Shown here: positions 1 through 12,284 of the stretch, piece after piece
Layout of the letters: each line of letters begins with the position of its first letter
How positions within the stretch are numbered: position 1 is the stretch's first letter
Assembly (NCBI GenBank): GCA_023375675.1
Contig: JALQBC010000038.1
Span: forward strand, 186,001 to 250,000
DNA from: Cytospora piceicola
Lineage: Eukaryota > Ascomycota > Sordariomycetes > Diaporthales > Cytosporaceae
Direction: 5' to 3'
DNA length: 64,000 nucleotides
Notes under the pieces: generated by a model
What the model was told of the DNA's origin: nothing
Databases searched by the model: none
What the model saw: only the letters and a program-made list of their open reading frames with translations
Translations under genes and position numbers: made by a program

Positions 1-320
1 TATCGGGAGAACATTCAGCTTGGCGGCAGCACATTCGCGGACAGGCAGAATGGTTGGTTTATGATATCAGGTGTGCAGCGGACGATACAAGCAGCGAAAG
101 AGCATCCAATGCAAGTGTGAGAGGCCAAGACGGTGTTGGTCCAGGATCGTATGGGCTTGGGTACATGGGACATGGAGGCAATACCAGGAGCACGATTGTG
201 GCGACGCGCGGTGTCAACACGAGCGACGACAGTGTGGACGTGGCTGCTATAGAGCAACAAGGGATTAGGAAGAGCGCAAAGATGACAGTCACATTCGAGG
301 ACACAGCGAGAGCAAATTGA
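1..320 (+). CDS. 3' end of a truncated gene; Ser/Gly-rich C-terminal tail, function unknown
   Basis: An open frame runs in from the window edge and stops with TGA at 318-320. The tail is hydrophilic and rich in Gly, Ser, Thr and Asp, and ends TFEDTARAN. There is no ATG at its 5' side. An acceptor-like site (ATATCAG, ending near 68) suggests the last exon may begin there, so the first 60 bases could be intron. The texture resembles the cytoplasmic tails of fungal multi-pass receptors of the Rhodopsin_dom/PTH11 type, but no membrane segment is inside the window, so this is a guess. A 121-residue frame on the opposite strand is Cys/Pro/Leu-rich and looks like a shadow. Confidence 0.4.
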   Translation, partial: SGEHSAWRQHIRGQAEWLVYDIRCAADDTSSERASNASVRGQDGVGPGSYGLGYMGHGGNTRSTIVATRGVNTSDDSVDVAAIEQQGIRKSAKMTVTFEDTARAN

Positions 321-1853
321 CGGAGGGTACGGCGTCAAGAACGTGGTACTCGGCTGGGAACCAAACATAGCTTTCCCCATACATACTACCTAGGTATGTA
401 TGTAGACACAAGCATTCAGACTAAGACCCATGGCATGTCTGTTAATGGAGGCTCACATTGTTCCCCCTACTTATACATAATCCCCCATAAATCGACATTC
501 ACCCCACGCATGATTACCCCGGAAAACTGTATTCAGAGTACCCCTACCGACGGGGTTTCATAATATGGAAACCCACTGGCAGGGCTTAGCATGACGACCG
601 TTGGAGGACTGAGCAGGACCATATGCCTGGCAGTCTTGATTATGGCTGTTCCTTGACGCTAGAATATGGCCTAAAAAAATACCTACGTCCGTTAATCTGG
701 GGAAATCATCTTCCTTACCGATTGCATTTCTTGAGAACATTAGTCACTAACAGACTTTGGTGATTTTGGCGGGACATCTATGCCTGAAGTGTTAGCGACT
801 GTGATTTCTACGTTTTATCCCGACGGCTTAACACGCTAAGCCCCCAGAAGTGCAAGGCCTGAAGACCTGCCCGTTCCGGAAGGTTTCGTGTAAGTCAAGC
901 GAATCAGAAGACCTTATGGCTCCCAGAAGATCTAGGCGATAAAGACGGGGCGGGAGTTCCAGGAGGCAAATTCACAAGTTCTAGCCGACTGGCTGACAAG
1001 CCGCTCGCCCGCTTGTTTGTGAGGCGGAGCTGAACCTTGAAAGGATCTAACGAACTCCTTGGGGAAAAGGCTCCACTCGGCGAGGCCCGATCAGCCCACA
1101 ATGAACTCTTTCGTGCCTTTTGTGACCGGACAATCGCTTGATTATCAACCCCAGTCTGCCCATTCAATCCTGCGTTCTTACAAGGTGCGCTGACGGCCAG
1201 GACGGCCACCTCTGCAGCCAACCCCCGGGCCACCCGCATCTGCTCATACGCTCCAGCTGGTGGCATGTTTGCTACCCCCGAGTTTTCGACGAGCCCTCTG
1301 CAACCCGCAACCCGCAGCAGGCCTGCGCCCGTTTTTGCAGCAAATCCGCCCTGCCAGGTCCTGCCAGACTGCGAGTTCCGAGTCTCTGGGTCCGCTCCCA
1401 CGAGGAATCGCCGCCGCCCATCTGGCCATAACGAAAAAGGTTTCTGGGGAAATTCCCGACAGATCGGCATTGGTAAGGCTTCGTCCGGGTGAGTGCATCT
1501 GTTCCGTGGAAATGTCTCAGGTTTATAAAGTGAAGCTTCTGTCGTGCAATCTATTGTGTTCTTGTGTTCCATCCCATCAGCATCATCAGCATCATCAGCA
1601 TCAATCAGCATCAACAGCTTCAAACAATCAACCAGCTACTCCTCCAATCAAACCACCTCACCACAATCTCCATCTTTGTCTCACATACATTGTATTGCAC
1701 CTGCATCAAACCCAAGGTTACACTTTCTCGCACGACCTTGCCTCCACCCGTCGAATCAGATACACACCACAGTCGCACGACTACCACCCAAAAAAAAGGT
1801 CACACTCCACCCATTCTGCAATAACAGAAACAACCTACCCAATATCAACAACA
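321..1853. other. intergenic and 5' leader, no gene supported
   Basis: This holds the downstream flank of the truncated gene, with a perfect TACCTAGGTA palindrome at 387-396, and the upstream region of the small gene at 1854. A TATA-like GTTTATAAAG lies at 1521-1530. From about 1560 to 1853 the sequence is CA- and pyrimidine-rich, typical of a fungal 5' leader. Long open frames at 904-1623 (-) and 1260-2063 (+) overlap each other and show no family or domain resemblance; the second merely runs into the real first exon. Confidence 0.6.
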
Positions 1854-2205
1854 ATGTCTCCCATCATCGCTCGTGCTGCCATCCGTGCCACCCGTGCTGC
1901 CGCACAGGGCCAGCAGGCACAGTTCTCCGTCATGCGCACCATGCGCAACGTCGCACGGGCCTTCGAGCCTCACCCGTTCCAGCGTCTCCCCATCGCCAAC
2001 GCCACCCAGGCCGCAGACTGGAGCCGGCTGGCCAAGCGCGTCGGTGGACAGGCCGTCCTGTAAGTTCTATAAAACAACACCAGTTCGCTACGATACAGTC
2101 TTGCTAACATTGTTACCCCTCAGTTACGCCGCTGCATGGCCCGTGATCTTGGGCTGGCCCTACTTCGCCCAGCTCGCTCTCGACGGCCACATCGGTGCCT
2201 TCTAG
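1854..2205 (+). CDS. small putative mitochondrial inner-membrane protein (95 aa)
   Basis: Two exons, 1854-2059 and 2124-2205, are separated by a 64-nt GTAAGT...CAG intron with a GCTAAC branch site. The start ATG has a favourable context (ACAACAATGTC). The first ~40 residues are Arg/Ala-rich with no acidic residues, as in a mitochondrial presequence (MSPIIARAAIRATRAAA). Near the C-terminus is one hydrophobic segment, AAAWPVILGWPYFAQLAL, so a single-pass inner-membrane protein is likely. The length and layout fit accessory subunits of respiratory complexes. The LGWP motif in the membrane segment reminds me of the yeast cytochrome oxidase-associated protein Cox26; that is recollection, not alignment. 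I do not assign a subunit. Confidence 0.8.
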
Positions 2206-3546
2206 AGAGGGGGTCTCGACTTGGCTAGGGGCGGGTTTTTGATTATCATTTCGGGATAGAGTTCAGAGAAGAGACGAAAGCATCTGGATAGCTGAGCCAT
2301 CTGCATCGCGCTCGTGGCTACGGCGCATTTTGCATATTTGACGGCGTTTTTGGGGGGAAATATCCGGATGCTTTGTTTGAGTTTTTGCAAACATATACCA
2401 CATACCTAGATACTTGGATATGTTCTTTGCTTTTATTATTTACATACAACAAAAATACACTTTGTTCAAATTCAAAGTTTATACCAGTGACGAGTGATAA
2501 GTTGGGTTGACCACAACGAATACAGTTCATGAACCTCCGTTTTGGCTGTCGTGGTCAGCTAGAACATTCAACACGCAACCTCGCGCGCCTCGGCGTCACT
2601 CGTTGATCATGATAATGACTATACGTCGCATGAGATAAAAGGGTTATTTCCCACAGATCATACCGGTTTGGGAGCGAGGTAACTACCTAGTAGTAGATTG
2701 GTGAGAACGCTACTGATCGGCTTGAATACTGGAGGTCGAAACGTCAGTCTGGCCACTGTTCTGGGTCTGACAGTAATGTTCCTCCCATATCAATGGTGGT
2801 GAGCGAGCCGGGGTGGTGGCTGGAATACGTATTATTGTTCTCGTTTCAGGGTTCGGGTCGGGTCCAGCTCATACAGACTTCGAGCTGCTAATCCACGGGC
2901 TCTCTCGCTGTAACCAACGATATATAAAGTCATTTTATCTGGAGAGAACTGGCACTGTTCTTTCAAAAAAAGAAAAAAAAAAAGAAGAAAAAAAAGAGGC
3001 ATGGGAGCCTACAAAGCAGCCCCCATATACTCACTTCGAAGAGAGCCAGGTGGAGACGGCACGGAATACAGTATTGGGGGAAGCATTCGGTATATCACGA
3101 ATCTGGTCACAGCCGCAACGATAACATTCTTGGACGGAAAATCAAATGATTGACGGATGCAACGTGGTAGTTAGCTTCAAAGCTATCCATCCCTCTAAAC
3201 TCGTGCGTAGAAAAAAAACACAAAGATCATTGTTGTTCATCGGGTTGCCGGGTGGCTAGAGTCGAGCCAGAGACCAAGCTCAATAGGGGTACAAGGGACG
3301 ATCTAGACTCCCCGACCTCGACCATAATAAACTCATCAAAGTCCCTAGATGCATAAACCGGCAAAGAAAAATAATCATAGAGCCGAGGAAGACGATGGCC
3401 TGCTGTCTCCTGTCAAGCCTACACCTCGAGTGTGACACACTCTGCTGAATCCTGACGCCAATTTCTCCGTCCAAAATGATCAATAAACCATAACAAACAT
3501 AGTGCACAAATCAAAAGGGAAACCAGACATGAAGACCTGCGTTTGC
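2206..3546. other. intergenic region between a (+) gene end and a (-) gene end
   Basis: Both flanking genes end here, so this holds two 3' untranslated regions. A purine-rich A/AAG run lies at about 2965-2998. The possible reading frames are short and have no recognisable motif. I see no RNA gene. Confidence 0.6.
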
Positions 3547-5894
3547 TCAAGCAAAGCTCGGCGCAGTGTAAATGAGCGATGTGAAAACCATCGCACCAAC
3601 CGTGGCACCACCAAGGGCAGCGTAACCCACACGTTCGGCAATCTTCCTGATTTTCTTGGATGGACGCGCGTCCGCGCGATCTCGGTCCTGAGGGGTGGTA
3701 GGAGGCGATGGCAGAGACACATCAGGCTCTGGCGTAGCAGGGCTGCTAGAGGCAACTGGAGGAACGGAGTGACCGTTGTCATGCCATACGAGCTCATGCT
3801 CGGTCGTTTCTGAGATTTCGGAAGCCTTACGCTTGCCCTTGGGACTGCCCTTTGGCGGCCCAACTGAGTTGTTGGTAGCGATAAAATTGTCCACGGGGTC
3901 GTCACAGGCCTCAGTCTCCTGATCCTTTCGGGTCTGGTTCTGTTGCTTGTACTGATGCAGCTCATGTGCAGATCCAGGTGTCCAGTCGAGCGCTTCAGCC
4001 ACGTTCATTGTGGCCTGGTCTATGGCAGGAGTCTCTTGCAGAGGAGACTTCAAGAAATCCTCACCTAACTCCAACAACCAAGGGTTGTGAATAAGGTTGG
4101 GAACCTGCGAGCCCTGGGGTCCATAATTCTCGACTGGACGGCTAGCATTCTGTTCTGATTCCGCGGCCGGTGAGATTACCTGCGTTGATTCGGGAACTGT
4201 TGGGTTGCCCGCCTCCGTCGCCGAGGATGCAACGCGGTCCTCTGAGTCTTTGGACTCACCACGCAAGCTGTCATCCTCGGCAGTCGCAGTGTTTGTCTTC
4301 GTAGTTGCGTCAGGTACCAGACTGGCGTCCACGCTCGGCTTTGGCTCCGTCAAGCGTGAGATAGTAATCTTGTTATGCTCCCGAGCTTCGAAGAAATCAG
4401 TCTTTCCCCACTTGCGGCCCATATTCTCGGCTGCCATAGCACCGTCATCCTCTGATCCATGATGACGGTGACTGAGAGGGAGAACCGCATCCGAAGGGCT
4501 TGGCTGGCGAGGGACGGGCCGGCCTACGGGTGGTAGTTGGTAGCCAAAGTGCAACTCCGGATACTGGGCCTGAGAAAAGACCGCAGCAGAAAGAGATGGG
4601 AGCACCGGCAATGGCTGCATCGGAAAGAGGTGGCTCGGTTGGGTGGAAGAGTCGAAGTCGGTATCAATTGGCTCGTCATCCACCTCATCCATCTCATCCA
4701 AATCCTCGGAGTCAGCAGAGTCATAGAGGAAAACACCCTCTTCATGGTCGGATAACAGCCGATTGGAAGTGGAATCTTCGTCCATGTGCTCGCTCTCCGA
4801 ATCTGTGGGAATCCTATTCCAGGAGAGCGAGCGAGCGGCATCGTCGTCCATTTGGACGGTGTCCTCAGGACCAATAGATTCGATCGGACTGGCGGGCACA
4901 GAACTCATTTGCTCGTCGTCGGTCAGACTGATAGACTCATCATCATTGCCATCGTGTCTTCCGTCTTCATCATCGTCGTCATCAGACGAAATGGAGATGA
5001 GTTCATTTGGCGCAGATTCGGAGCCGATCTCGATGGTTCCGTCCATCTGGCGTATCTCAATACTAGGGGCCATGTTGTGCTCATCCTCCCGAGCAGTGTT
5101 CTGTTGGCCCGAAGTGAATGACGTCCCGATTGGTACATCATCGTCAACAGGCTCATTATCGTCAAAGTTCTCATCAGTCGAGCAGTCGTCCGGAACGGTG
5201 AAGACACGACTGGGAGAACTGTTGGCACGAGCACTGCAAGTAGTCGTTAGCAGGATGGTTGACGTTCTGTATTATAAGTGGGCATGAACTAACGCGTTTC
5301 GGAATTCCATCTCGACTGTCATTGTAGCAGGCTTGAAGACAGTTTGGTTGCGGTATACGGGCATACCAAAGGTAATTTTATCGCCAGCTACTAGCGGTCG
5401 AGATTCCGAGCTGACTTTCTCATCATTCAGGAAGGTGCCGTGCATAGAGCCTGCGTCCCGGATTTTCACGATCTATAATTTGTTAATTATATTGGATAAA
5501 GATGTCGAGAATTTAACTCGCCTGTCTGTGGAGATCGGCCTCGATCTCAGCGTGGTATCTGCTCATCACGGGGGAGTCGATCCACCCATTAGATAGGGTA
5601 GGAAGCAGTCCCAGTGTGGTACGGTTGCTTGATCTTCCGATATGCAGTCTTGGTTTCGATTCGGTAAGGAGAATTCGCCTCTCCGGGAAGGTGATGTTAT
5701 CTGGGGCGGTCGTTGAGAGACTGACGAGGACTGTACAAAGAGAGGGTGATTAGCAGGTGTCGCTCGCGAACTTGTGTTCCAAGGCAAGACCGTGAAGTCG
5801 GATACGAACGGAAGAGGGGGGAAGATAGGGAAAGAGGGGATGCGAGCTAGGGTTTCGACTTACCCGAGTCCTCAGGCACAGCGTTGGTGGACAT
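3547..5894 (-). CDS. FHA-domain protein with acidic linker and C-terminal tail anchor (701 aa)
   Basis: Four exons: 5894-5864, 5730-5522, 5472-5294, 5233-3547. The first 139 residues hold a forkhead-associated (phosphothreonine-binding) domain: a GRS loop (HIGRSS), the SRYHAEI strand (SRxH-type), and DAGSMHGTFLNDEKV, the GS..GTF..N signature. The rest is low-complexity and very acidic (Asp/Glu/Ser), then basic (KGKRKASE), and ends in one hydrophobic segment, YAALGGATVGAMVFTSLIY, close to the C-terminus, as in tail-anchored proteins. Intron 2 (5521-5473) has a GC donor (CAG|GCGAGT) and ATTATAG acceptor; only this junction keeps the FHA domain in frame. SLMAP/Far9-type FHA tail-anchored proteins share the layout, but the FHA sequence does not look like SLMAP and I see no long coiled coil. 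Identity beyond 'FHA tail-anchored protein' is open. Confidence 0.85.
5473..5521 (-). other. GC-AG intron (49 nt) in the FHA gene
   Basis: On the minus strand the exon ends CACAGACAG, followed by GCGAGT, and the intron ends ATTATAG before ATCGTGAAAATC. The junction is phase 0 and joins ...DLHRQ to IVKIRDAGSMHG, the middle of the FHA fold. The nearest GT (GTTAAA, 4 nt downstream) shifts the frame. Confidence 0.75.
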
Positions 5895-7855
5895 CTTCGC
5901 AGGTAAGAGAACAGAATGACTCGATGTGAGATTTCTTTCGAGTCGTCGTCGAGACAAGGCTCCCTTGAAGTTGGTGGGCACGCCGAGTACGACCAGTCGA
6001 CGAGGCTAGATAACGTAGACGCCTCGATGAGCTGCGAAAATGGCCGTTGATACTCGATGCGATGGGATTGGAAAGGGATATGGTAGAAGACAAGAATGCC
6101 CAGGGAAAGAGAGACGATCGATGTGAAGTGGTAGGAGCTTGAGGGCGACGACTAAGGAGGTGATGGAGTGAAGCGGCGAAGGAGGGAGCTGTACTGTTAG
6201 GTAGATACGCCGATACACAAAGGGCAAGTAGGGGTTAGAGGTCAACTGGTGCCAGTAAAAGGTGGGGCAGATGGGTCCGGGGTGAGTTTCCCGCTGTTAG
6301 TAGTATGGGATAGGACGGGCGCGGGTTGCGCACAGCCAGGCAGCGACCATTGACGGCCTGATAAGGCGACCGCTACCGTTAGTCCCCTAATTAAGAGGGC
6401 GCTGGAGGTCCGTATCACGCACTACCTGGTACCTACCTGATAGGTGGGCCGCGGGGCTTGGTGCTTGATCAGGTACCTAGGTAGCAAGGCTACCAGCAGC
6501 TACCCGAGGCATAAGACTGCTCGGCAGTCCTGGATGAAGATGGAGATGTCTTCAAGGTTCATCTTCCATCTACTAATGGACTGGTAATATCACAGGTATC
6601 ATCATGGACATCCGTGGGTTTGAGTTCCCAATCCCGAGCGGCAGGGTTCTCAAAATAGAACCTCGGAGCAAGCAGCCCCCTCCGTCCTAACAGCACCTAC
6701 CTAGGTACCTATGCAAGTATGCAGTGTGGTGGAGCTCTGGGGTGGGTGGGCTCTTATGTGAAGCACATGCAAACGTCTGTACTATGGTAATGATGATGAA
6801 ATACACTGTATTTGATGAGCAACACGCCAGAAGCCACTGTCCTTGTGATTTCTGCCCTTAAATCTGGTGCTTCGCCTTCCGATGGCTCTCGACCGCGCTC
6901 AAATTGAATTAGAAATCAATACGGTACTGTGTGTGTATACTAGGGACGGCAGAGCGCGAAGGGAGTGCAACACCTCGGGTAGCAGTCGCTTTCGGCTTTA
7001 GCGTCCTGCAACCACTTAAGACCCCTGTATCTGACACTTCCCAACTTGCACCTGGTTCCTTGACCATGCTTGAAGCCGCACTGACCATCAGTACCCCGCC
7101 ATTTGAGCCCGCCTGCCCGCTCCGGACGTGGTTCCACTGTGACGGCGTCATGGCATCGAGTGGGGTCAGGAGTGGACTGACTGGTAAAAGTGCTTCACAT
7201 TTCGTCACGGGTTCGACTGAATACAAAGTCAACAGCGAATGAGGCACGAAAATGATAAAATATATGCACATATATAAGTAGATGACCACCAACAAAGCAA
7301 TGAGTAACACAGCTGTCTGCTAGGGCTTTGTCAGACAGAATCAACTAGAAACGGAAGCCGGAAGTAACAAACGGCCAGGCAGCGAGGCAGCTGAGCGTAT
7401 CCCAACGTTGATCGCCCGAGGCGAGGCAAGGGGGAAGGAACTACAGATTATTATTTGCGGTAATCAAGTTTTCTGCCGTCACCACCGGTTAATCTAGCCA
7501 AATTCCCCAACCTTTCTTTTCTTCCACACTCGGTACTATTTTTGCCATCTCCCTTGTAACAAACCCCTTTGTCTTCACAAAAGCTTTCGCGGCTCTACCT
7601 GTACACACCGATATCAATCCCCCATGGATTTTGTTTCGATCCCCTTTCTGACTACTACCACTGTTTACGTTTTCGCATTGCAGCAGCACAGAGGCTTTCA
7701 AACTCGCCACATTATAACATACACCACACCTTCCTGAGGTAGATCGAAGGCAAGAAGACACGACCGGCTTCACAAAGGCCTTTCGTTCAACAGACCCTCA
7801 GTACACCGGCCCCTTCAAGAGTACTGAACCGCATCAACTGTTACCGACACCCAAT
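5895..7855. other. divergent intergenic region between the FHA and IFRD genes
   Basis: About 2 kb serve as upstream regions for two divergently transcribed genes. There are TACCTAGGTA palindromes at 6474-6483 and 6698-6707. The stretch before 7855 is pyrimidine- and CA-rich and is probably the leader of the IFRD gene. No coding frame has recognisable features. Confidence 0.6.
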
Positions 7856-9187
7856 ATGCACGACCTCCGTAAGAAGGCCCTCCTCGAGAGCGGCAAGACC
7901 GTCTCCCGCAAAGCACGCGCGAAACCCGAATCTTCCAAGTCCGCGACGCCCGTCACCTCACCAGGCGGATCCCCCCACGGCTCAACGAATGGCTCACGCC
8001 CGCCCAGCCGCTTTGCCTCCGAGGATGAGGATTCTAGCGACTCCGAGCTCGACGATATCATGACTATGAGCACCACCTCCGGGGCTTCTGAATACGGCGA
8101 CGAAGAAGGCGCAAGTGGGCGCGCCTGGGTCGATCGTATAGGCGCACGTGTCTCCCAGATTGCTGCAGGAGGCCGCTCTGGAGAGCGCAAGAAGATGAGC
8201 AACCAAGAGAGGGAGGACATGTTGAAGTCGTATCTGCATTTAGTACGGCATTACTACACCAAGTCGGAGATCGAGACGCAGATGAGTGATCTGGTGCTGG
8301 GCTTGGTCAGGGCAGTCAAGTCAGGTGTCAACACTACCGAGCGGACGCTTGCACTCAATGCACTCGCCGCAACCATTCTCACGAACCCCAACGAGTCCGT
8401 ACTTGACCAGCATATCACGAGCCTCAAGTCCGCCTGCGAAGGAGACGATGCAGAAGAAGTCAAGACCGCCGCCATCTACGCGCTCGCCGTGACAGCCATG
8501 TACGGTGACGGCTCAACCGAAGCGGCCGAGGATATGATGCAGTATATGGTTGAAATCATCGAGAGCGATGGACATATAATTGATGCACCAGACTCCGCGT
8601 CCGTCGTCGTTGCTGCGCTGAAGGGCTGGGGCTTCATGGCTGCGCACCTCGAGGACCTATCCGATCAAAGCGAACAAGCAATGGAGGCTTTCGTGGAGCA
8701 ACTCGACAGCTCAGATGCTTACGTCCAGACCAGCGCGGGAGACAATATCGCGCTATTGTTCGAGAATGCTCACAACATGGAGGAGGCAACCGGGGAGAAG
8801 GTGAACTTCAAGTACGACCCAAAGAGACTGGCACAACAAATGCGGGATATCTCCAAGGGCTCGAAGTCCATGTCCAAGCGAGACCGGCGGCATCTGAAAT
8901 CGGACTTCAACAGTATCGCGACTGGTCTAGAACGAGGGAAGGGTCCCGGCTACTCAACCGCCGGATGGGCCACATCAAACCCACACACGGGCGGCGCCAT
9001 GGTCGAGAGCTCTCATGGCGGGGATGTGAACGAGTTTGGGTACCGACAGACCATAGTTGTGGGCAAGGAGAAGCTGATTATTGATAGCTGGGGATTGTCG
9101 GCCAAGGTAGATTTCCTCAGGATCGTCTTGGCCGGGGGCTTCCCCTTGCATCTCACCAAGAACGAGACGGTGCAGGAGATGCTCTGA
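7856..9187 (+). CDS. IFRD-family protein (interferon-related developmental regulator homologue, 443 aa)
   Basis: A single uninterrupted exon from ATG at 7856. The first ~100 residues are Ser/Arg/Glu-rich and disordered. From about residue 120 an ARM/HEAT-like helical region follows (MLKSYLHLVRHYYTKSEI, then repeated helix pairs including TLALNALAATILTNP and AAIYALAVTAMYG), matching the IFRD domain. The end, VVGKEKLIIDSWGLSAKVDF then LHLTKNETVQEML, matches the IFRD C-terminal module (animal proteins have a comparable LYIDSW...HL.ENE.L block). Animal IFRD1/2 are nuclear co-regulators and IFRD2 also binds inactive ribosomes; the fungal role is not known to me. The start context (CCAATATGC) is weak, but no better in-frame ATG precedes it. 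Confidence 0.9.
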   Translation: MHDLRKKALLESGKTVSRKARAKPESSKSATPVTSPGGSPHGSTNGSRPPSRFASEDEDSSDSELDDIMTMSTTSGASEYGDEEGASGRAWVDRIGARVSQIAAGGRSGERKKMSNQEREDMLKSYLHLVRHYYTKSEIETQMSDLVLGLVRAVKSGVNTTERTLALNALAATILTNPNESVLDQHITSLKSACEGDDAEEVKTAAIYALAVTAMYGDGSTEAAEDMMQYMVEIIESDGHIIDAPDSASVVVAALKGWGFMAAHLEDLSDQSEQAMEAFVEQLDSSDAYVQTSAGDNIALLFENAHNMEEATGEKVNFKYDPKRLAQQMRDISKGSKSMSKRDRRHLKSDFNSIATGLERGKGPGYSTAGWATSNPHTGGAMVESSHGGDVNEFGYRQTIVVGKEKLIIDSWGLSAKVDFLRIVLAGGFPLHLTKNETVQEML

Positions 9188-10185
9188 ACGCAACCTCTTT
9201 CCACTACCGACTGCACTAAAATAAGGGGGTTTCCTTTTTCTCGGAACATTGATATCCAGGTTTTTGGGACGCCCGGCTTTGATGCTGGGATAGGACTCGA
9301 GCAACATGAGCAACATGAGCAACATGACAAAGGCGTTTCTGGTCGATATTTTTCATTTGGTAGAGATACACACACTGAAATCAAAGTCAAAATCAAAACC
9401 AGGATCAAAATCAAAACCTCGGCATCCCCACCGTACATTCGCTCGCTGGCTCCTGCTGACATACAGCTTCTTAAGAACATTCCTGCACTAGATCCCACCA
9501 AGCGTGGCAGCTCTCGGGGAAAGGGGCAAACGAGAAGGACTAGGGGCACCGAGGGGGATGCAGGTTCCTCCCTACGACGACGGTGCGTCGATTCGAGACA
9601 TTTCCCTGTCCATCATCTCCGAAACCCTCATGGACGTTGCAGTAGTATCCTGCAGGTTGCCGCCATCTCACAAGGCACAGATGTTTGTTTTTTTTTTTGC
9701 AAAGAGGGGGTGGGTGGCAGGCGGTCGAGGACTTGCCATGCATCCATCAAACAATTGTACATAGATGCCGCCGAGTTTACACAGCCATCAGGCAGGACAT
9801 CTCTAGCCAGTGCCACCATCCTCATCTAGCTACAGCCTGGACGGTGTCTCACTTGAAAGGAGCGGACCCAGCCAAGACCAAATCCCGAAGTCTGAAGCCG
9901 TGCGAGTGATCTTGTCTGAAATGTGTTTTTTCCGACCCGAGAGGCCAACGACGTAGTTAGGAGGAGAAGGGCTGCCGCGTGGGATGTTGCACAGGAAGTC
10001 GGAGACGTATCGAAACCCGGTTAGCTAGTTGTGGTCTGGACTATCACAAACAGACACCGTATTTTCGCCACGGCACATGTTGCAGGTAGTAGAGAGAGAG
10101 AGAGGGCGGAGGCATAATCTAGCAGCGAGGCTGCGTAAAGGGAGCTGAAGACTGGTGTTTGTGGCAGTGCGATCGATTATGAGGC

Positions 10186-10215
10186 TGTCCTCTATTGTCC
10201 TCTATTGTCCTCTAT
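10186..10215 (+). repeat. three perfect tandem copies of a 10-bp unit
   Basis: TGTCCTCTAT occurs three times in direct tandem without a mismatch, in intergenic DNA. It is a minisatellite-like array too small to suggest a function. Confidence 0.9.
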
Positions 10216-12221
10216 AACATGAACGTTCGCGTCTCGAAAACCCGGGGTTTCTTGCCAGGGAACCCTGACGGCCGTTTTACTATCTACGTAAAATCTGAGA
10301 CTGTACTAATGATTAGGGCCCGGTAGCGGGAACGCCGTTAGTAGTAGTCAGGTCTACACTGTGACGGTCGTCGACAAAAGGAGAATGAATATACCCGCCC
10401 CGACTTGTACATATAGATGTATGGATCAGAAAAACCGTGTCAGTCATGGATGATGGCGCTTTGACTGCTGGTCCTTGTGACTGTCCTGCCACTCCGTCAT
10501 CCTGTCAGCCTGTCAGGTTGCTGGTCATGATCAATCACATACAAACAGGACCGACCGCTTCGGGACGAGGCTGGGATCTGCCATGTTGCCTCCCGGCGGT
10601 TGGCCGGTCAGGATTTTGAATTGAGAAATTTGCAAGGTGTGCTCGAGCCGTGGCGAGGCTTTTGCGGTGCTGGCGTGGGACGGGAGGTGGAGCTTTGGAT
10701 CCCCAGAATGACGGAGTTGACGGGGGTTGATTCGAGTGTACCTAGGATACTTTGTTGACAAGAAGCAAACTCTCTCGTGATGACATCGGGGATGGTGGTG
10801 AAGGTCTGTCTGTCTGGCTGGCTGTTTGTCTCAGTCATCAGGCACGTTAAAACTGCCGCACTCTGTTTTCCTTCACCGTTGAAGGGGCCCCAGGTGGATG
10901 ATGACGGGGGTTATGCATGGGTCACTCCGTACCACAGTACTAATAAATCTTAGGTTGATCGAGAAGCCTGGAGGTCGCCGAGGTCTCCTCTGTGTGTGCG
11001 TGTGTGTGTGCCTGTAACCCCTGGTCCTTGCAGAAAGCTTGCAGTTGTGCACCCACTCGCTGCGCCGGAAACGATGTTTGAGGATCCATTGGTCGGCCCC
11101 AGAAGCACGGCCAGCTCATCAAGCCATCCATCCTTTTACCATTGACATCCCAACCTGTTGCCTTCTATCGACTTTGGGCCGCGAAGAGGAACTGTGCAAA
11201 CCACAAAAGTCAGTCACGGAAGAAGCGACCAAAGGACAGTCTGAGAAATCCATACCAGCACGGCCTACCTACATACCTAGGTATCTATTTACCTAGGTAC
11301 TTAAGTATGTATGTACTGTGTATCTATGTAGGATCTAGGTATTAGGTGGTCCTTAGAAACCCATCTCAATTCAGAAAGGAATGATTGATTCCACTGAATA
11401 TCCTCTCCTCTTTAGGGAAAAGAAGATCAAGCATCCTGAAAGTTTAGCACTGGCAGCTGGTGATCACCGTACCAGTCAGTACTCAGTACTCAGTACTCCT
11501 TACTACCCCGTATACAGTCGTATACATACCTAGGTACGTACTACGGATACCGATATACGTACCTGCAGGTTCACACAACGTCGCCCTTCCTCCTCCCCTT
11601 GTTGGTCTCGAATTTCAACCACCCCTCTGACCAAACTAGACCAAACTATCTCTATCTCCGTCACTATCTCATCCCGCCCGTCTTCTCAACCTTCAACCAC
11701 GTTTTGGTTTACAGCACCCACTATCGTTTCTCTCAATTTTCGAGAGAACATAGAACAACAAGTCAATCAGATTGCTGGCTGTCTCTTGGTTAGGCACCTT
11801 GCTTGTGCTGCAGGCCATTTGCGCATGTACAATTTTTAAAGCGCGTGGAATCGCAGGAACCGCCCACTTTGGCAGCCCGGTTTATTTATTTCGAAGGCTG
11901 GGAAACTGAGCTGAACCTTGACGAGCTCCTCCACCGCCACCAACTTCCTGTGAATTGCGACCTACTTTTTCCGACAGCTCTCAGGATTTTCCCAAGCGCC
12001 TCTCTCTCTTTAGAGATACGGATTAATCGCTTTCCCCCCTCCCCCCCCTCCACTGTCACACGTCGCCCAAGGACTGTTTCATTTGCATAATTCCCTGATG
12101 TAAGTGCGACCTGCATCTGCTAACTGTCCGAGCTCCATAACAAGCCTTCCAATCGCTCACCTGCTTTCCAGTGACCCCGTCCTGATTCTTGCACTTGCAC
12201 TTGCACCTGCACCTGCAACAG

Positions 12222-12232
12222 AGCCTGAGCCT

Positions 12233-12268
<36 letters not shown>

Positions 12269-12284
12269 ACCTGAACCTGAACCT
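12222..12284 (+). repeat. hexanucleotide repeat (CCTGAG/CCTGAA)n in the leader of the giant-protein gene
   Basis: CCTGAG units followed by CCTGAA units form about ten copies, preceded by GCACTTGCACCTGCAC-type repeats from about 12191. The repeat is in frame with the downstream coding sequence and would read as Pro-Glu, but no ATG precedes it in frame, so it is most simply leader sequence. Confidence 0.85.

Noticed and set aside
904..1623. 239-codon minus-strand open frame upstream of the small mitochondrial gene
   Set aside because: No domain, mixed composition, overlaps other-strand open frames and the likely promoter/leader of the gene at 1854.
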